From: an uncultured Caulobacterales bacterium
GTDB lineage: Bacteria; Pseudomonadota; Alphaproteobacteria; Caulobacterales; Caulobacteraceae
Direction of reading: 5' to 3'
Length of the DNA: 33,258 nucleotides
Assembly (NCBI GenBank): GCA_903858685.1
Contig: CAIOJR010000185.1
Span: 1-33,258 of the forward strand
Each line of letters begins with the position of its first letter. Positions within the stretch are counted from its first letter, which is position 1. The notes below the pieces were generated by a model. That model was given only the letters and a program-made list of their open reading frames with translations. It had not been told where the DNA came from and did not search any database. A program made the position numbers and the translations under genes. Positions 1-7,442 of this stretch are shown in pieces.

Positions 1-1
1 A

Positions 2-103
2 CCGGAGGTGCTGCTGGTTGACCCCACGGATCCGATGGACATGGCGCACAGGCTCCCCAAGCCGTTGAACGCGCCCGGGTCGGTGCGAAGGCTTCAGGTC
101 TGA
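2..103 (+). CDS. 3' end of an unidentified protein (partial)
   Basis: An open frame enters from the left edge and ends at TGA 101-103. It encodes about 33 residues, beginning PEVLLVDPTDPMDM and ending SVRRLQV. The codon choice looks coding-like and the other two plus-strand frames look less convincing. Too little is visible to name a family. It converges on the kinase gene that ends at 288. Confidence 0.35.
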   Translation, partial: PEVLLVDPTDPMDMAHRLPKPLNAPGSVRRLQV

Positions 104-163
104 CAGGACGCTCATGAGGTTAAAAATCGATCGATGAACTTAGTTAATGCCATCTGAAGCCGT

Positions 164-199
164 ATTGGCCGGGCGCCGCCTCGTCTGTCGCCGGCCAAT
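164..199. repeat. Inverted repeat between convergent genes
   Basis: Perfect 9-bp arms ATTGGCCGG (164-172) and CCGGCCAAT (191-199) enclose an 18-nt G+C-rich loop. It lies in the 184-bp gap between the gene ending at 103 and the minus-strand kinase ending at 288, so it could act as a bidirectional terminator. No T-tract follows on either strand, so this is tentative. Confidence 0.3.
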
Positions 200-287
200 G
201 ATCCGGCCCTGTCGAGACTCTGGACAGGAAGAGTTTTCCGGGAGGGGGCAGGGGGGGTGTCCTGCGGGCTGGCTGCATGGCGCAGGC

Positions 288-1025
288 TTATCGCGCGACA
301 CCGGCGCCGCGAACCACCTCAAGTCTGTGGCCCCGGGTTTTGCGGACCAGGATCTGCGCCCGGTCGCGGGCTTCGATGATGTGGTCGCGCAGGTTGGGCA
401 GGTTGATCTGCGTCCAGACGCTGCGGCCAAAGACTTCCGCCTGGGCTTCGCTCATATGCCGGAACCGGGCGTAGAAGGACGAGGCGTCATGCTCGGCGGA
501 TCGCCAATAGGTCATGAAGCGCTGGGCGAACCAATCTTCGAGATCGGCCTCCGAAGCGTCCAGATAGATCAGAAGATCGACCTGATCGGCAATGGTGCGA
601 CCGTCGGCGAACGGGGAGAAGGCGAGTCCCTCGAGGATGACAATGTCCGGCGACTGCACAATGCGCGTCAGGGCTGGATCAATGTCATAGGTGATGTGGG
701 AATAGCCGGGAATGGCGGTCGGGCCGGTCCGCAGGCTGGCCAGCGCGGCAAAAAGCCCTGCAGCATCATAGGTTTCCGGGAAGCCCTTTCTCATGCCCAG
801 GCCGAGCCGGTTCAACTGATCATTGGGCAGGAGGAAGCCGTCCGTGGGCAGGGTCTCTACGCTCAGCGACCCGGAAAGGCGGGCGCTGAGTTGTTGGCAA
901 AGCGTGCTTTTTCCGGCGGCGACCGACCCTGTCAGTCCGATCAGCAACGGCCTTGTCTGCGCAGCGCGCGACAGGATCGCGGCGGTGAGGGCGTCGAGCG
1001 CGGCGGCGTTGTCAGTCTGGCTCAT
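288..1025 (-). CDS. coaA: Type I pantothenate kinase-like protein (compact CoaA)
   Basis: Predicted cytoplasmic P-loop kinase that phosphorylates pantothenate, the first step of coenzyme A synthesis. Visible signs are a Walker A motif GSVAAGKST (about residues 33-41), a DGFLLPN segment followed by KGFPETYD, a YSHITYDI segment, ILEGL and a C-terminal WTQINLPNLRDHI, all in the order seen in CoaA. ATG at 1025 is chosen because CoaA similarity begins just after it; the frame stays open upstream to 1304 but that part looks like noise. At 245 aa it is clearly shorter than the usual roughly 310-320 aa, with the N-terminus and a segment after ILEGL reduced. A related P-loop kinase with another small-molecule substrate is possible. 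It is divergent from the operon beginning at 1170. Confidence 0.75.
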   Translation of the reverse strand: MSQTDNAAALDALTAAILSRAAQTRPLLIGLTGSVAAGKSTLCQQLSARLSGSLSVETLPTDGFLLPNDQLNRLGLGMRKGFPETYDAAGLFAALASLRTGPTAIPGYSHITYDIDPALTRIVQSPDIVILEGLAFSPFADGRTIADQVDLLIYLDASEADLEDWFAQRFMTYWRSAEHDASSFYARFRHMSEAQAEVFGRSVWTQINLPNLRDHIIEARDRAQILVRKTRGHRLEVVRGAGVAR

Positions 1026-1108
1026 CAGGGCGATCCGTAGCGACGCTTTGGCCACACTGCCCTGATGACCCTGCGGCTGGCAAGCCGTCGTCCTGCGCGG
1101 ACTTGCCG

Positions 1109-1140
1109 TTGACAGGAAAAATGGAACATGTTCCAAATGT
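1109..1140 (+). promoter_or_regulatory. Predicted promoter region of the 1170-6513 operon
   Basis: A consensus -35 hexamer TTGACA lies at 1109-1114. A -10 is not well defined (the 17-nt spacing would put it around 1132-1137, where the match is poor). The region lies in the 144-bp gap between the divergent kinase start (1025) and the GTG at 1170, which is the only sizeable gap before the coupled operon. Confidence 0.4.
1122..1135. promoter_or_regulatory. Perfect 14-bp palindrome, candidate repressor operator
   Basis: TGGAACATGTTCCA is a perfect palindrome immediately downstream of the TTGACA box, where a repressor would block RNA polymerase. The operon's last gene encodes a TetR-family protein, the natural candidate to bind here. 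The size and symmetry fit a TetR operator; that this TetR binds it is inference. Confidence 0.5.
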
Positions 1141-1159
1141 TTCCAACAAGAGTTTGGAA
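1141..1159. repeat. Second inverted repeat running into the ribosome binding site
   Basis: TTCCAA (1141-1146) and TTGGAA (1154-1159) form 6-bp arms around a 7-nt spacer. The right arm overlaps the GGAAGGAA ribosome binding site (1156-1163) of the gene starting at 1170. It repeats the TTCCA half of the upstream palindrome, so it may be a secondary operator or a weak RNA hairpin. Confidence 0.25.
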
Positions 1160-1169
1160 GGAACCGGAT

Positions 1170-1400
1170 GTGAGCCAGCTTTCCCGTGTGCGCCGATCTG
1201 TGCTGCCGCAAAAAGACGACACCTGGGCCGATATTGCCCGGCGTGAACTGGCTGATCTGGCTGAAGCTGACGCCGTGTCCGCGCTGCAAAGCTGGAACCT
1301 GCATGTGTTCATGCGCGCCACCATCACCACCGGAAGGCCGGGCAATCCGATCCTGCCCAGCGATGTGATCTTTGTCGAACCGCCGCTCGCGGCGGCATGA
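1170..1400 (+). CDS. Small protein with LysM-like features, first gene of operon
   Basis: A 76-aa protein with no signal peptide. From about residue 17 it reads DDTWADIARREL, then AVSALQSWNLHVFMR, then NPILPSDVIFVEPP. This is the layout of a LysM or tail-protein-X-like module: a 'DTW..IA' start, an 'N.H.F' centre and an 'ILP.D.I..' end. GTG at 1170 is preferred because GGAAGGAA lies 6-7 nt upstream. An ATG at 1128 in the same frame falls inside the promoter palindrome. Its stop overlaps the next start in ATGA (1397-1400), indicating translational coupling. The LysM resemblance is by eye and weak, and the function is unknown. Confidence 0.6.
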   Translation: MSQLSRVRRSVLPQKDDTWADIARRELADLAEADAVSALQSWNLHVFMRATITTGRPGNPILPSDVIFVEPPLAAA

Positions 1401-1648
1401 GCGGGGCCGTGATCAGCCGGGTCCAGCTCGGCGCCGCTCATGATGGCGATGCAGAGATGGTGCTCACCCTGCGCTTCGGGAATGGCGGCGAAACCCATGT
1501 CGCGCTCGATGGCTATGCTGTGGACCACCTGATGGCGGCCTGTGGTGCAACCGACGCGGACCGGCTGGTGGGCTTGGGATGGGAGCCGGTGCGCGATGCG
1601 CTGCAGGCTTCCTCCAATCGATACGCCGACACGGCGCCAAACCTATAA
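1397..1648 (+). CDS. Small conserved-looking protein, second gene of operon
   Basis: An 83-aa soluble protein without signal peptide or membrane segment. The middle reads VLTLRFGNGGETHVALDGYAVDHLM, suggesting alternating beta strands and then a helix; the tail GLGWEPVRDAL is probably helical. I do not recognise the family. The start overlaps the preceding stop (ATGA), and the stop is 17 nt before the amidohydrolase start. Its place between the LysM-like protein and three enzymes suggests an accessory or assembly role rather than catalysis. Confidence 0.55.
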   Translation: MSGAVISRVQLGAAHDGDAEMVLTLRFGNGGETHVALDGYAVDHLMAACGATDADRLVGLGWEPVRDALQASSNRYADTAPNL

Positions 1649-1665
1649 GAACAGGGAAAACGAAG

Positions 1666-3351
1666 ATGTATGATCTCGTCATCAGGAACGGCAATGTCGT
1701 CGACGGTTCAGGGCTTCCGGCCTATCGCGCCGATGTGGCGGTGAAGGATGGTCGCATCGTCAAGATCGGCCGGGTGAGCGAAGGGGCGCGTCGCGTGGTG
1801 GACGCCGCGGGCAAGGTCGTGGCCCCGGGCTTTATCGATCCGCACACCCATTTCGACGCCCAGCTTCTGTGGGACGGCTGCGCAAAGCCCGCCCTGTCGC
1901 ATGGCGTAACCACCATTGTGCCCGGCAATTGCTCCCTGTCCCTGGCGCCCTTGCGTGCAGAGCACCGGATGAAGCTGGTCGGCATGTTCAATCAGATCGA
2001 GGAAATGCCGCTCAAGGCGTTCCGCGACGGCGTGGTCTGGGACTGGGAGACCTTCGCCGAATATATTGCCCGCATCCGGAAGGGGCTGGCGATCAATGTC
2101 GCGCCTTTGGTCGGCCATTCGGTCCTGCGCCTTTGGGTCATGCGCGACGCCGCCATGGAGCGCACGGCCACGGACGCCGAGGTGGCGCAGATGCAGGCCG
2201 TTCTGCGTGAGTGTCTGGATGCGGGCGCGGCTGGCCTGTCGACCAGCTATGTTGACATGGACGAGCGGCTGCAACCCGTGCCCAGCCGCTATGCCGACGC
2301 CTCCGAGGTGGACGCACTCGCTAGTGTCCTGGGCGAATATGGCCGCATGTTACAGATCGTGCCGGAATTCTATGATGCGGACCTGACCATTGCGCGGCTG
2401 GATCAACTGGCCGAGCTGTCGCTGAAGCACAACATCCCGACCACCTTCTCCCCCCTGTTTGTCAATGCGGACAATATCGAGGCGGTCAATCGCGTCATGC
2501 GCCGGGTAGACGAGCAGTTTGATCGCGGCGCGCGCGTCTGGCCGCAGGTCCAGACGCGGCCTATCGACATCAGCTTCTGCTTCGCCGTGCCCAGCCTGCT
2601 CTTCATCCGCTTCCGCAGCTGGTACCGGATCATGCGGTTCGGCGCGCATGAGGAAATTCTGGCCGCCTTCCGCGATCCGCAAAACCGCCAGAAGCTGATC
2701 GCAGAAGCTGCGCCTCTGGCCGGCCTGTGGCCGCGTCTGGTGCTGCGTCATGTGAACACTGACGCCAACCGCCAATATGTGGGCAAGACCCTGGGCGAGA
2801 TCGGCGAGCTTCGCGGGGTCAGCCCGGTGGACGCCATGATCGACCTGTCGCTGGAAGAAGACCTGGACGCGCATTTTCTGGCTGCCGGAATGGGCCACAA
2901 TAATGATGCAGAGGTCGGGCGCCTGCTGAGCCATCCCCGCGTCCATGTCGGCGCCAGCGATGGCGGGGCCCACATCCTGTCCTTCTCCACCTATGGCGAT
3001 ACGGGCTATCTGCTCGGCCACTTCGTGCGGGACGTGAAGGCCATGAGCCTTGAAGCGGCGGTCAAGAAGGTCACCTCCGACACGGCCGCGATCTGGGGCA
3101 TTCCCGAGCGGGGCCTTTTGCAGACCGGCTATGTCGCCGACATGGTCGTTTTCGATCCCAAAACCATTGATCGGTGTGCGGAGGACTACGTTGGCGACGT
3201 GCCGGGCGACGGGTACCGCTATGTGCGCGACTCTTCCGGCGTCGAAGCGGTGTTTGTTGGCGGCGCTCTGGCCTGGTCGGCGGCGGAAGGCTATCAGCCC
3301 GCTCAGGGCCAGATCCTGCCGGGCGTGATTTCGGCGGGACTTGCGGCATGA
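1666..3351 (+). CDS. N-acyl-D-amino-acid deacylase-like amidohydrolase
   Basis: A 561-aa cytoplasmic protein of the amidohydrolase superfamily (Amidohydro_3 / D-aminoacylase branch). It shows MYDLVIRNGNVVDGSG at the N-terminus, the metal motif HTH (H60, H62), a GNC motif with C89 matching the metal-bridging cysteine of D-aminoacylases, and SDGGAH with D432. The usual SHxR and second-His segments are replaced: the matching stretches read QIVPEFYD and IPTTFSPLF. Substrate is therefore uncertain; an amide or cyclic amide is likely. ATG 1666 is chosen for the family's N-terminus and an AGGGAAA site upstream. Its stop overlaps the next start (ATGA, 3348-3351). Confidence 0.8.
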   Translation: MYDLVIRNGNVVDGSGLPAYRADVAVKDGRIVKIGRVSEGARRVVDAAGKVVAPGFIDPHTHFDAQLLWDGCAKPALSHGVTTIVPGNCSLSLAPLRAEHRMKLVGMFNQIEEMPLKAFRDGVVWDWETFAEYIARIRKGLAINVAPLVGHSVLRLWVMRDAAMERTATDAEVAQMQAVLRECLDAGAAGLSTSYVDMDERLQPVPSRYADASEVDALASVLGEYGRMLQIVPEFYDADLTIARLDQLAELSLKHNIPTTFSPLFVNADNIEAVNRVMRRVDEQFDRGARVWPQVQTRPIDISFCFAVPSLLFIRFRSWYRIMRFGAHEEILAAFRDPQNRQKLIAEAAPLAGLWPRLVLRHVNTDANRQYVGKTLGEIGELRGVSPVDAMIDLSLEEDLDAHFLAAGMGHNNDAEVGRLLSHPRVHVGASDGGAHILSFSTYGDTGYLLGHFVRDVKAMSLEAAVKKVTSDTAAIWGIPERGLLQTGYVADMVVFDPKTIDRCAEDYVGDVPGDGYRYVRDSSGVEAVFVGGALAWSAAEGYQPAQGQILPGVISAGLAA

Positions 3352-4310
3352 GCCTTCCCGCCGTCACCCAGCGCCGTATTCGCACCAACGGGATCGAACT
3401 GAACATCGCCGAGGCGGGCGAGGGGCCGCTGGTGCTGTTGCTGCACGGCTTTCCGGAAAGCTGGTATTCCTGGCGTCACCAGTTCGCCCCCCTGGCAGCG
3501 GCGGGTTATCATGTCGTGGCGCCGGACATGCGCGGCTATGGCAAGAGCGACCGGCCACACCAGATCGAGGCCTATAATCAGGTTGAGGTGGTCAATGACG
3601 TGCTCGGACTGGTCTCGGCCCTGGGCTATGAGCAGGCGGTGGTGATCGGCCACGACTGGGGCGCGCCCACCGCCTGGGCCGCCGCATTGCACCATCCGCA
3701 GGTCTTCCGTGCCGTGGGCGCGCTGTCTGTGCCGTTCATGCCGCGCCTACCCGTCGCGCCCATGGCCATGATGCGGGCCGTCTTTGCGGGACAGTTCTTC
3801 TACCAGCTCTATTTCTTTGAACCGGGCGTGGCCGAAGCCGAGTTCGAGGCCGATATCCGCACGTCCCTGAAGAAATTTCTGGTCATGGCGGGCGGTGAGA
3901 CCGACCTGTCCAAGCTCGCGCCCAAGGCGGAGGGCGATGACATGCTCTCCAGCCTGCCCGATCCTGAGACCCTGCCCGGATGGCTGAGCGAGGTGGATCT
4001 GGACTTTTATGCGGCGGAGTTTGCGCGTTCGGGCATGCGTGGTCCTCTGAACTATTACCGCAATCACGACCTGACCTGGGAACTGACCGAGGGTGCGCCG
4101 CAACAGATCGCCCAGCCGGCCTTTTTCATCGCCGGGTCCAATGACGGGGTGGTCATGATGGCGGCGGCGGCGATCGAGGCGATGCCGCACTTCGTCACCG
4201 ACCTGCGCATCAATAAGATGATCCCGAACATCGGCCACTGGACGCAGCAGGAAGCGCCCGAAGCCGTCAATGGCGCCATCCTTGAGTTCCTGAAGGCCCT
4301 GGACGCATGA
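3348..4310 (+). CDS. Epoxide hydrolase-like alpha/beta hydrolase
   Basis: A 320-aa alpha/beta hydrolase fitting the soluble epoxide hydrolase family, which opens epoxides to vicinal diols through an aspartate nucleophile. Visible are the oxyanion motif HGFPES (from H33), the nucleophile elbow GHDWGA with D103, lid tyrosines around LNYYRNHDL, a GSNDG acid segment and the catalytic histidine H297 in NIGHW. No signal peptide, so cytoplasmic. Both ends overlap the neighbours in ATGA. The adjacent FAD oxygenase-like gene makes an epoxidation-then-hydrolysis pair plausible. Haloalkane dehalogenase is a related alternative, but the HGFPES/GHDWGA combination favours epoxide hydrolase. Confidence 0.82.
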   Translation: MSLPAVTQRRIRTNGIELNIAEAGEGPLVLLLHGFPESWYSWRHQFAPLAAAGYHVVAPDMRGYGKSDRPHQIEAYNQVEVVNDVLGLVSALGYEQAVVIGHDWGAPTAWAAALHHPQVFRAVGALSVPFMPRLPVAPMAMMRAVFAGQFFYQLYFFEPGVAEAEFEADIRTSLKKFLVMAGGETDLSKLAPKAEGDDMLSSLPDPETLPGWLSEVDLDFYAAEFARSGMRGPLNYYRNHDLTWELTEGAPQQIAQPAFFIAGSNDGVVMMAAAAIEAMPHFVTDLRINKMIPNIGHWTQQEAPEAVNGAILEFLKALDA

Positions 4311-5815
4311 GTGAAACCGTCGCCGTGGTGGGCGCCGGGATCGGCGGCCTGTGCACCGCCCTGTCGCTCGCGCCGACGGGACGCCACATCATCCTGCTCG
4401 ACCGCGACGGCCCGCCGCCGGGCGAGGACCCCGATGAGGTGTTTCACAACTGGAAGCATAATGGGGTGGGTCATCTGCGCCAGAGTCACGCCTTTCTGGC
4501 GCGGTTGCGCTCCATCATCAAGACAGAGCATCCGCGCCTGTTGCAGCAGCTTCTGGACACAGGCGTGCGCGAGCTGCCCTTCGAAGCCTTTCTGACCGAT
4601 GACCAGCGCAAGTCCTATCAGCCCGAGCCTGAAGACGCCGAGCTGACCATCATCACCAGCCGTCGCACGACGCTGGAACTGGTCATGCGCCGCTATGTCG
4701 AGACGCTGGAGAATGTCTCCATCCGGTCCAGTTTCCATGCGCGGTCCCTGTTGACCCGCAAGGGCGACGACGGGGTGATCGAGGTGCTGGGCGTGGCCGG
4801 CGAAGAGGACGGCGCCGCTACTGATCTGTATACTGATGTTGTGGTTGATTCATCGGGCAAGAATGGTTTCCTGATCGACCAACTGATCGAGGAGGGCGCA
4901 CCGATCCGCGAGGAAGGCGAGTCCGCCGGCATCCTCTATTTCACCCGTCACTACCGGCTTCGGCCCGGTCAGTCGGAACCGCCGCGCGAGGGCAGTCCGC
5001 CCGCCAGCGGAGATCTGGGCTTTTTGAAATTCGGCGTCTTTCCCGGCGACAATGGCTGTTTCTCCATCACCATCGCCATTCCCGAGGTGGAGATGGAGCT
5101 GCGCAAGGCGGTGCTGGACCCCGACATGTTCCACAACATCACCCTGCAGCTGCCTGGACTGGCGCTCTGGACCAGTGAAACGCGCTCAGAGCCTGTGGGG
5201 CGCGTGCATGGCATGGGCGACCTGATCAGCCGCTGGCGTGATCTGGTGGTGGAGGACAAGCCCGCAGTGCACGGCTACTTCGCCCTCGGCGACCTGTTGG
5301 TGCGGGCCAATCCCCTCTATGGCCGGGGATGCAGTTTTGCCGCGGTCGCAGCTCAGGCGCTGCGCGGCGCGCTCGACCATTCGACCGATCCGTCGGCGCG
5401 GCTGGTGGCGTTCCACAAGCGGGTCTGGGAGGAGCTTCGCCCCTATTATATCAACCAGCGCACCCAGGACCGGGCCGCCGTCAAGCGCGCGCGTGAGGCG
5501 CTGACCCCCGGCTTCCGCAAGACCTTCAGGCGCAGACTGATTGAGGGCTTTTTTGATCATGGCGTGCGGATCGCCATTCGCAGCGATGTACGCCTGTTGC
5601 GCAAGGCCCTGCGGGGCTTTCACATGCTGGAGCATCCTGACCGCTGGCTCGGCCGTCCGCAGACCCTGGCCAGGATCCTCGGCTACTGGTTCAGGGGACG
5701 CAAGAAGAACGCCGCCGCCTATCCGCCCAAACTGGGTCCCGGTCGTGCGGAGATGCTCAGCGCCTTGTCGATTGATGTCGAGGCCGATATTGCCCGCATC
5801 GCCCAGACGGCGTGA
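4307..5815 (+). CDS. FAD-dependent monooxygenase/epoxidase-like oxidoreductase
   Basis: A 502-aa flavoprotein. The N-terminus carries the dinucleotide-binding motif GAGIGG (residues 9-14), followed by ILLDRDG at the end of the second strand. A second FAD motif, ALGDLLVRANPLYGRGC, has D329 contacting the flavin. This fold is shared by flavin monooxygenases, epoxidases, flavin halogenases and geranylgeranyl-reductase-like enzymes. No transmembrane segment is evident, although the C-terminal 120 residues are basic and could associate with membrane. Start and stop are coupled to the neighbours. Paired with the epoxide hydrolase, an epoxidase role is attractive but not shown. Confidence 0.72.
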   Translation: MSETVAVVGAGIGGLCTALSLAPTGRHIILLDRDGPPPGEDPDEVFHNWKHNGVGHLRQSHAFLARLRSIIKTEHPRLLQQLLDTGVRELPFEAFLTDDQRKSYQPEPEDAELTIITSRRTTLELVMRRYVETLENVSIRSSFHARSLLTRKGDDGVIEVLGVAGEEDGAATDLYTDVVVDSSGKNGFLIDQLIEEGAPIREEGESAGILYFTRHYRLRPGQSEPPREGSPPASGDLGFLKFGVFPGDNGCFSITIAIPEVEMELRKAVLDPDMFHNITLQLPGLALWTSETRSEPVGRVHGMGDLISRWRDLVVEDKPAVHGYFALGDLLVRANPLYGRGCSFAAVAAQALRGALDHSTDPSARLVAFHKRVWEELRPYYINQRTQDRAAVKRAREALTPGFRKTFRRRLIEGFFDHGVRIAIRSDVRLLRKALRGFHMLEHPDRWLGRPQTLARILGYWFRGRKKNAAAYPPKLGPGRAEMLSALSIDVEADIARIAQTA

Positions 5816-6513
5816 TTGTGATGGATGACGGCGCGATCAGTGTCGGCGCGCTGGATGTCCGGCGTCGTGAACAGGCCAAGGCGGAGCGGCGCTCGCGCAT
5901 TGTGCGCGCCGCGCGCGACCTGATCCGCGAGACCGGCGACACCGATCTGTCCATGCGCATGATCGCCAAACGCGCCGATGTCAGCCTGACGACGCCCTAT
6001 AATCTGTTCGGATCGAAGCGCGCCGTGGTTCTGGCGGTGTTCGAGGATGAGCGCGACTTCGTGGTGCGCTTCAGTCGGTTGCAGGCGCAAAACGCTCTGG
6101 ACCGCATCTTTGACGCCCATGATCTGGGGATGCGGTATTTCATCGACGATCCGGACTTCTACAAGACCCTGTGGAAGGCGCTTCTGAACACCCAGGGCGC
6201 TGACTCTACGGGTCTGGCGACGCCGGAGCGACTGGAACGAAACCGGGCGGCCTGGCGTTCTCTGCTTGAGGCTGCGCAGGAGGAGGGCCTGTTGGCGGAC
6301 TCCGTTTCGTCCGACCTTCTGGAGCGGACCCTGTCCGCCTTTTCAAACGGATGCATGCTTGCCTGGGCCATGGACGCCATGCCGACCGAGGCTCTGGCGG
6401 CGAACACGGCTCTGGGATATGCGCTTGCCTTGAAGGGCGCGGCCACGCCCGCCGGGGCGGCTATCTTGCAGACCCGCATTCTTCGGTGTCAGGACGCGCT
6501 GGCCCGCCTCTGA
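5812..6513 (+). CDS. TetR-family transcriptional regulator
   Basis: About 233 aa. The N-terminal TetR DNA-binding domain includes RIVRAARDLIRETG, SMRMIAKRADVSLTTPYNLFG and SKRAVVLAVFE (residues about 25-75). The C-terminal helical ligand-binding domain is divergent. Possible starts are GTG 5812 (overlaps the previous stop as GTGA), GTG 5818 or ATG 5821; I list the overlapping one because the rest of the operon is coupled the same way. As the last regulatory gene of the operon it probably controls it, and the palindrome at 1122-1135 is the candidate operator. The ligand is presumably a substrate or product of the three enzymes. Confidence 0.85.
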   Translation: MIVMDDGAISVGALDVRRREQAKAERRSRIVRAARDLIRETGDTDLSMRMIAKRADVSLTTPYNLFGSKRAVVLAVFEDERDFVVRFSRLQAQNALDRIFDAHDLGMRYFIDDPDFYKTLWKALLNTQGADSTGLATPERLERNRAAWRSLLEAAQEEGLLADSVSSDLLERTLSAFSNGCMLAWAMDAMPTEALAANTALGYALALKGAATPAGAAILQTRILRCQDALARL

Positions 6514-6554
6514 TCCTCAGCTTCGATGCGCCGCAACAGAGTGGAGACACAGAC

Positions 6555-7439
6555 ATGCCGCCCGGGCTTTTCCGATTCAAGGCGGCCTTCCTCGCCGCCT
6601 TGTCCCTGACGCTTTGCATCTGGGGAACCGCTCAGGCGCAGTCCATCCTGTTTGTCGGCAACAGTTTCACCTTCGCGGCCTATTCCCCGGTCTGGAAGTA
6701 TCGGGCCGCCAGCGTGACTGATCTGAACGGCGAGGGCGTCGGCGGGGTCCCGGCCCTGTTCAAGCTCTTCACCGACGAAGCGGGCCTTCACTTCGAGGTC
6801 AGTCTGGAGACCTCGCCGGGCAAGGATCTGCAGTGGCATATCGACAACAAGACCCCTTTGCTTGACCGGGCCTGGGATCATGTGATCCTGCAAAGCTACA
6901 GCACGCTGGACGCCCGGTCGCCGGGCGATCCGGCCAGTCTGGTTCGAACGACAGTGGTGCTGGCCAAACTGTTTCATGATCGCAATCCGGCGGTGGATGT
7001 CCGGCTCGATTCAACCTGGTCGCGGGCGGATCTGACCTATCTCCCCGCCGGTCACTGGTATGGGCGCCCCATATCGGCCATGGAGACCGAGCTGCGGGCG
7101 GGTTATGACAAGGCTGCGGCGGCGTCGCCCTATGTCCAGGCTGTCATTCCGGTCGGGGGCGCCTGGAACCGGGCGATCGAGACCGGATTCGCCGCCCCCA
7201 ATCCCTATGAGGGCATTGCGCCCGGCAAGGTCGATCTATGGGCGTTCGACCATTATCACGGCAGCACCTTTGGCTATTATATAGAGGCGCTGACCATATT
7301 TGGCAGCGTGACAGGCCTTGATCCAAGGTCGCTCGGTCCGAACGAGACGGCGGCAAAGGAACTTGGCCTGTCGCCCGCCCAGACCAGCGCCATGCAACAG
7401 ATCGCCTTTGATGAACTGGCGGCCCAGTCGAAGCGCTAG
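6555..7439 (+). CDS. Exported SGNH hydrolase-like protein
   Basis: A 294-aa protein with a signal peptide (about residues 1-28, ending TAQA) followed directly by SILFVGNSFTF, a block-I-like motif in which S37 would be the nucleophile. Near the C-terminus FDHYHGSTFGYY supplies a DxxH pair (D232, H235), matching block V of SGNH hydrolases. HVILQSYSTL resembles the central block. The substrate is unknown; acyl or acetyl ester cleavage is the family norm. ATG 6555 is preferred for its GGAG site and signal peptide. It lies 41 nt after the TetR gene, so read-through is possible. Its stop is only 3 nt from the stop of the convergent mannonate dehydratase gene. Confidence 0.65.
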   Translation: MPPGLFRFKAAFLAALSLTLCIWGTAQAQSILFVGNSFTFAAYSPVWKYRAASVTDLNGEGVGGVPALFKLFTDEAGLHFEVSLETSPGKDLQWHIDNKTPLLDRAWDHVILQSYSTLDARSPGDPASLVRTTVVLAKLFHDRNPAVDVRLDSTWSRADLTYLPAGHWYGRPISAMETELRAGYDKAAAASPYVQAVIPVGGAWNRAIETGFAAPNPYEGIAPGKVDLWAFDHYHGSTFGYYIEALTIFGSVTGLDPRSLGPNETAAKELGLSPAQTSAMQQIAFDELAAQSKR

Positions 7440-7442
7440 ACC

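Noticed and set aside
147-1040. 297-aa open frame on the plus strand
   Set aside because: Antisense to the pantothenate-kinase-like gene, whose motifs are clear on the minus strand; the plus-strand protein shows no recognisable domain.
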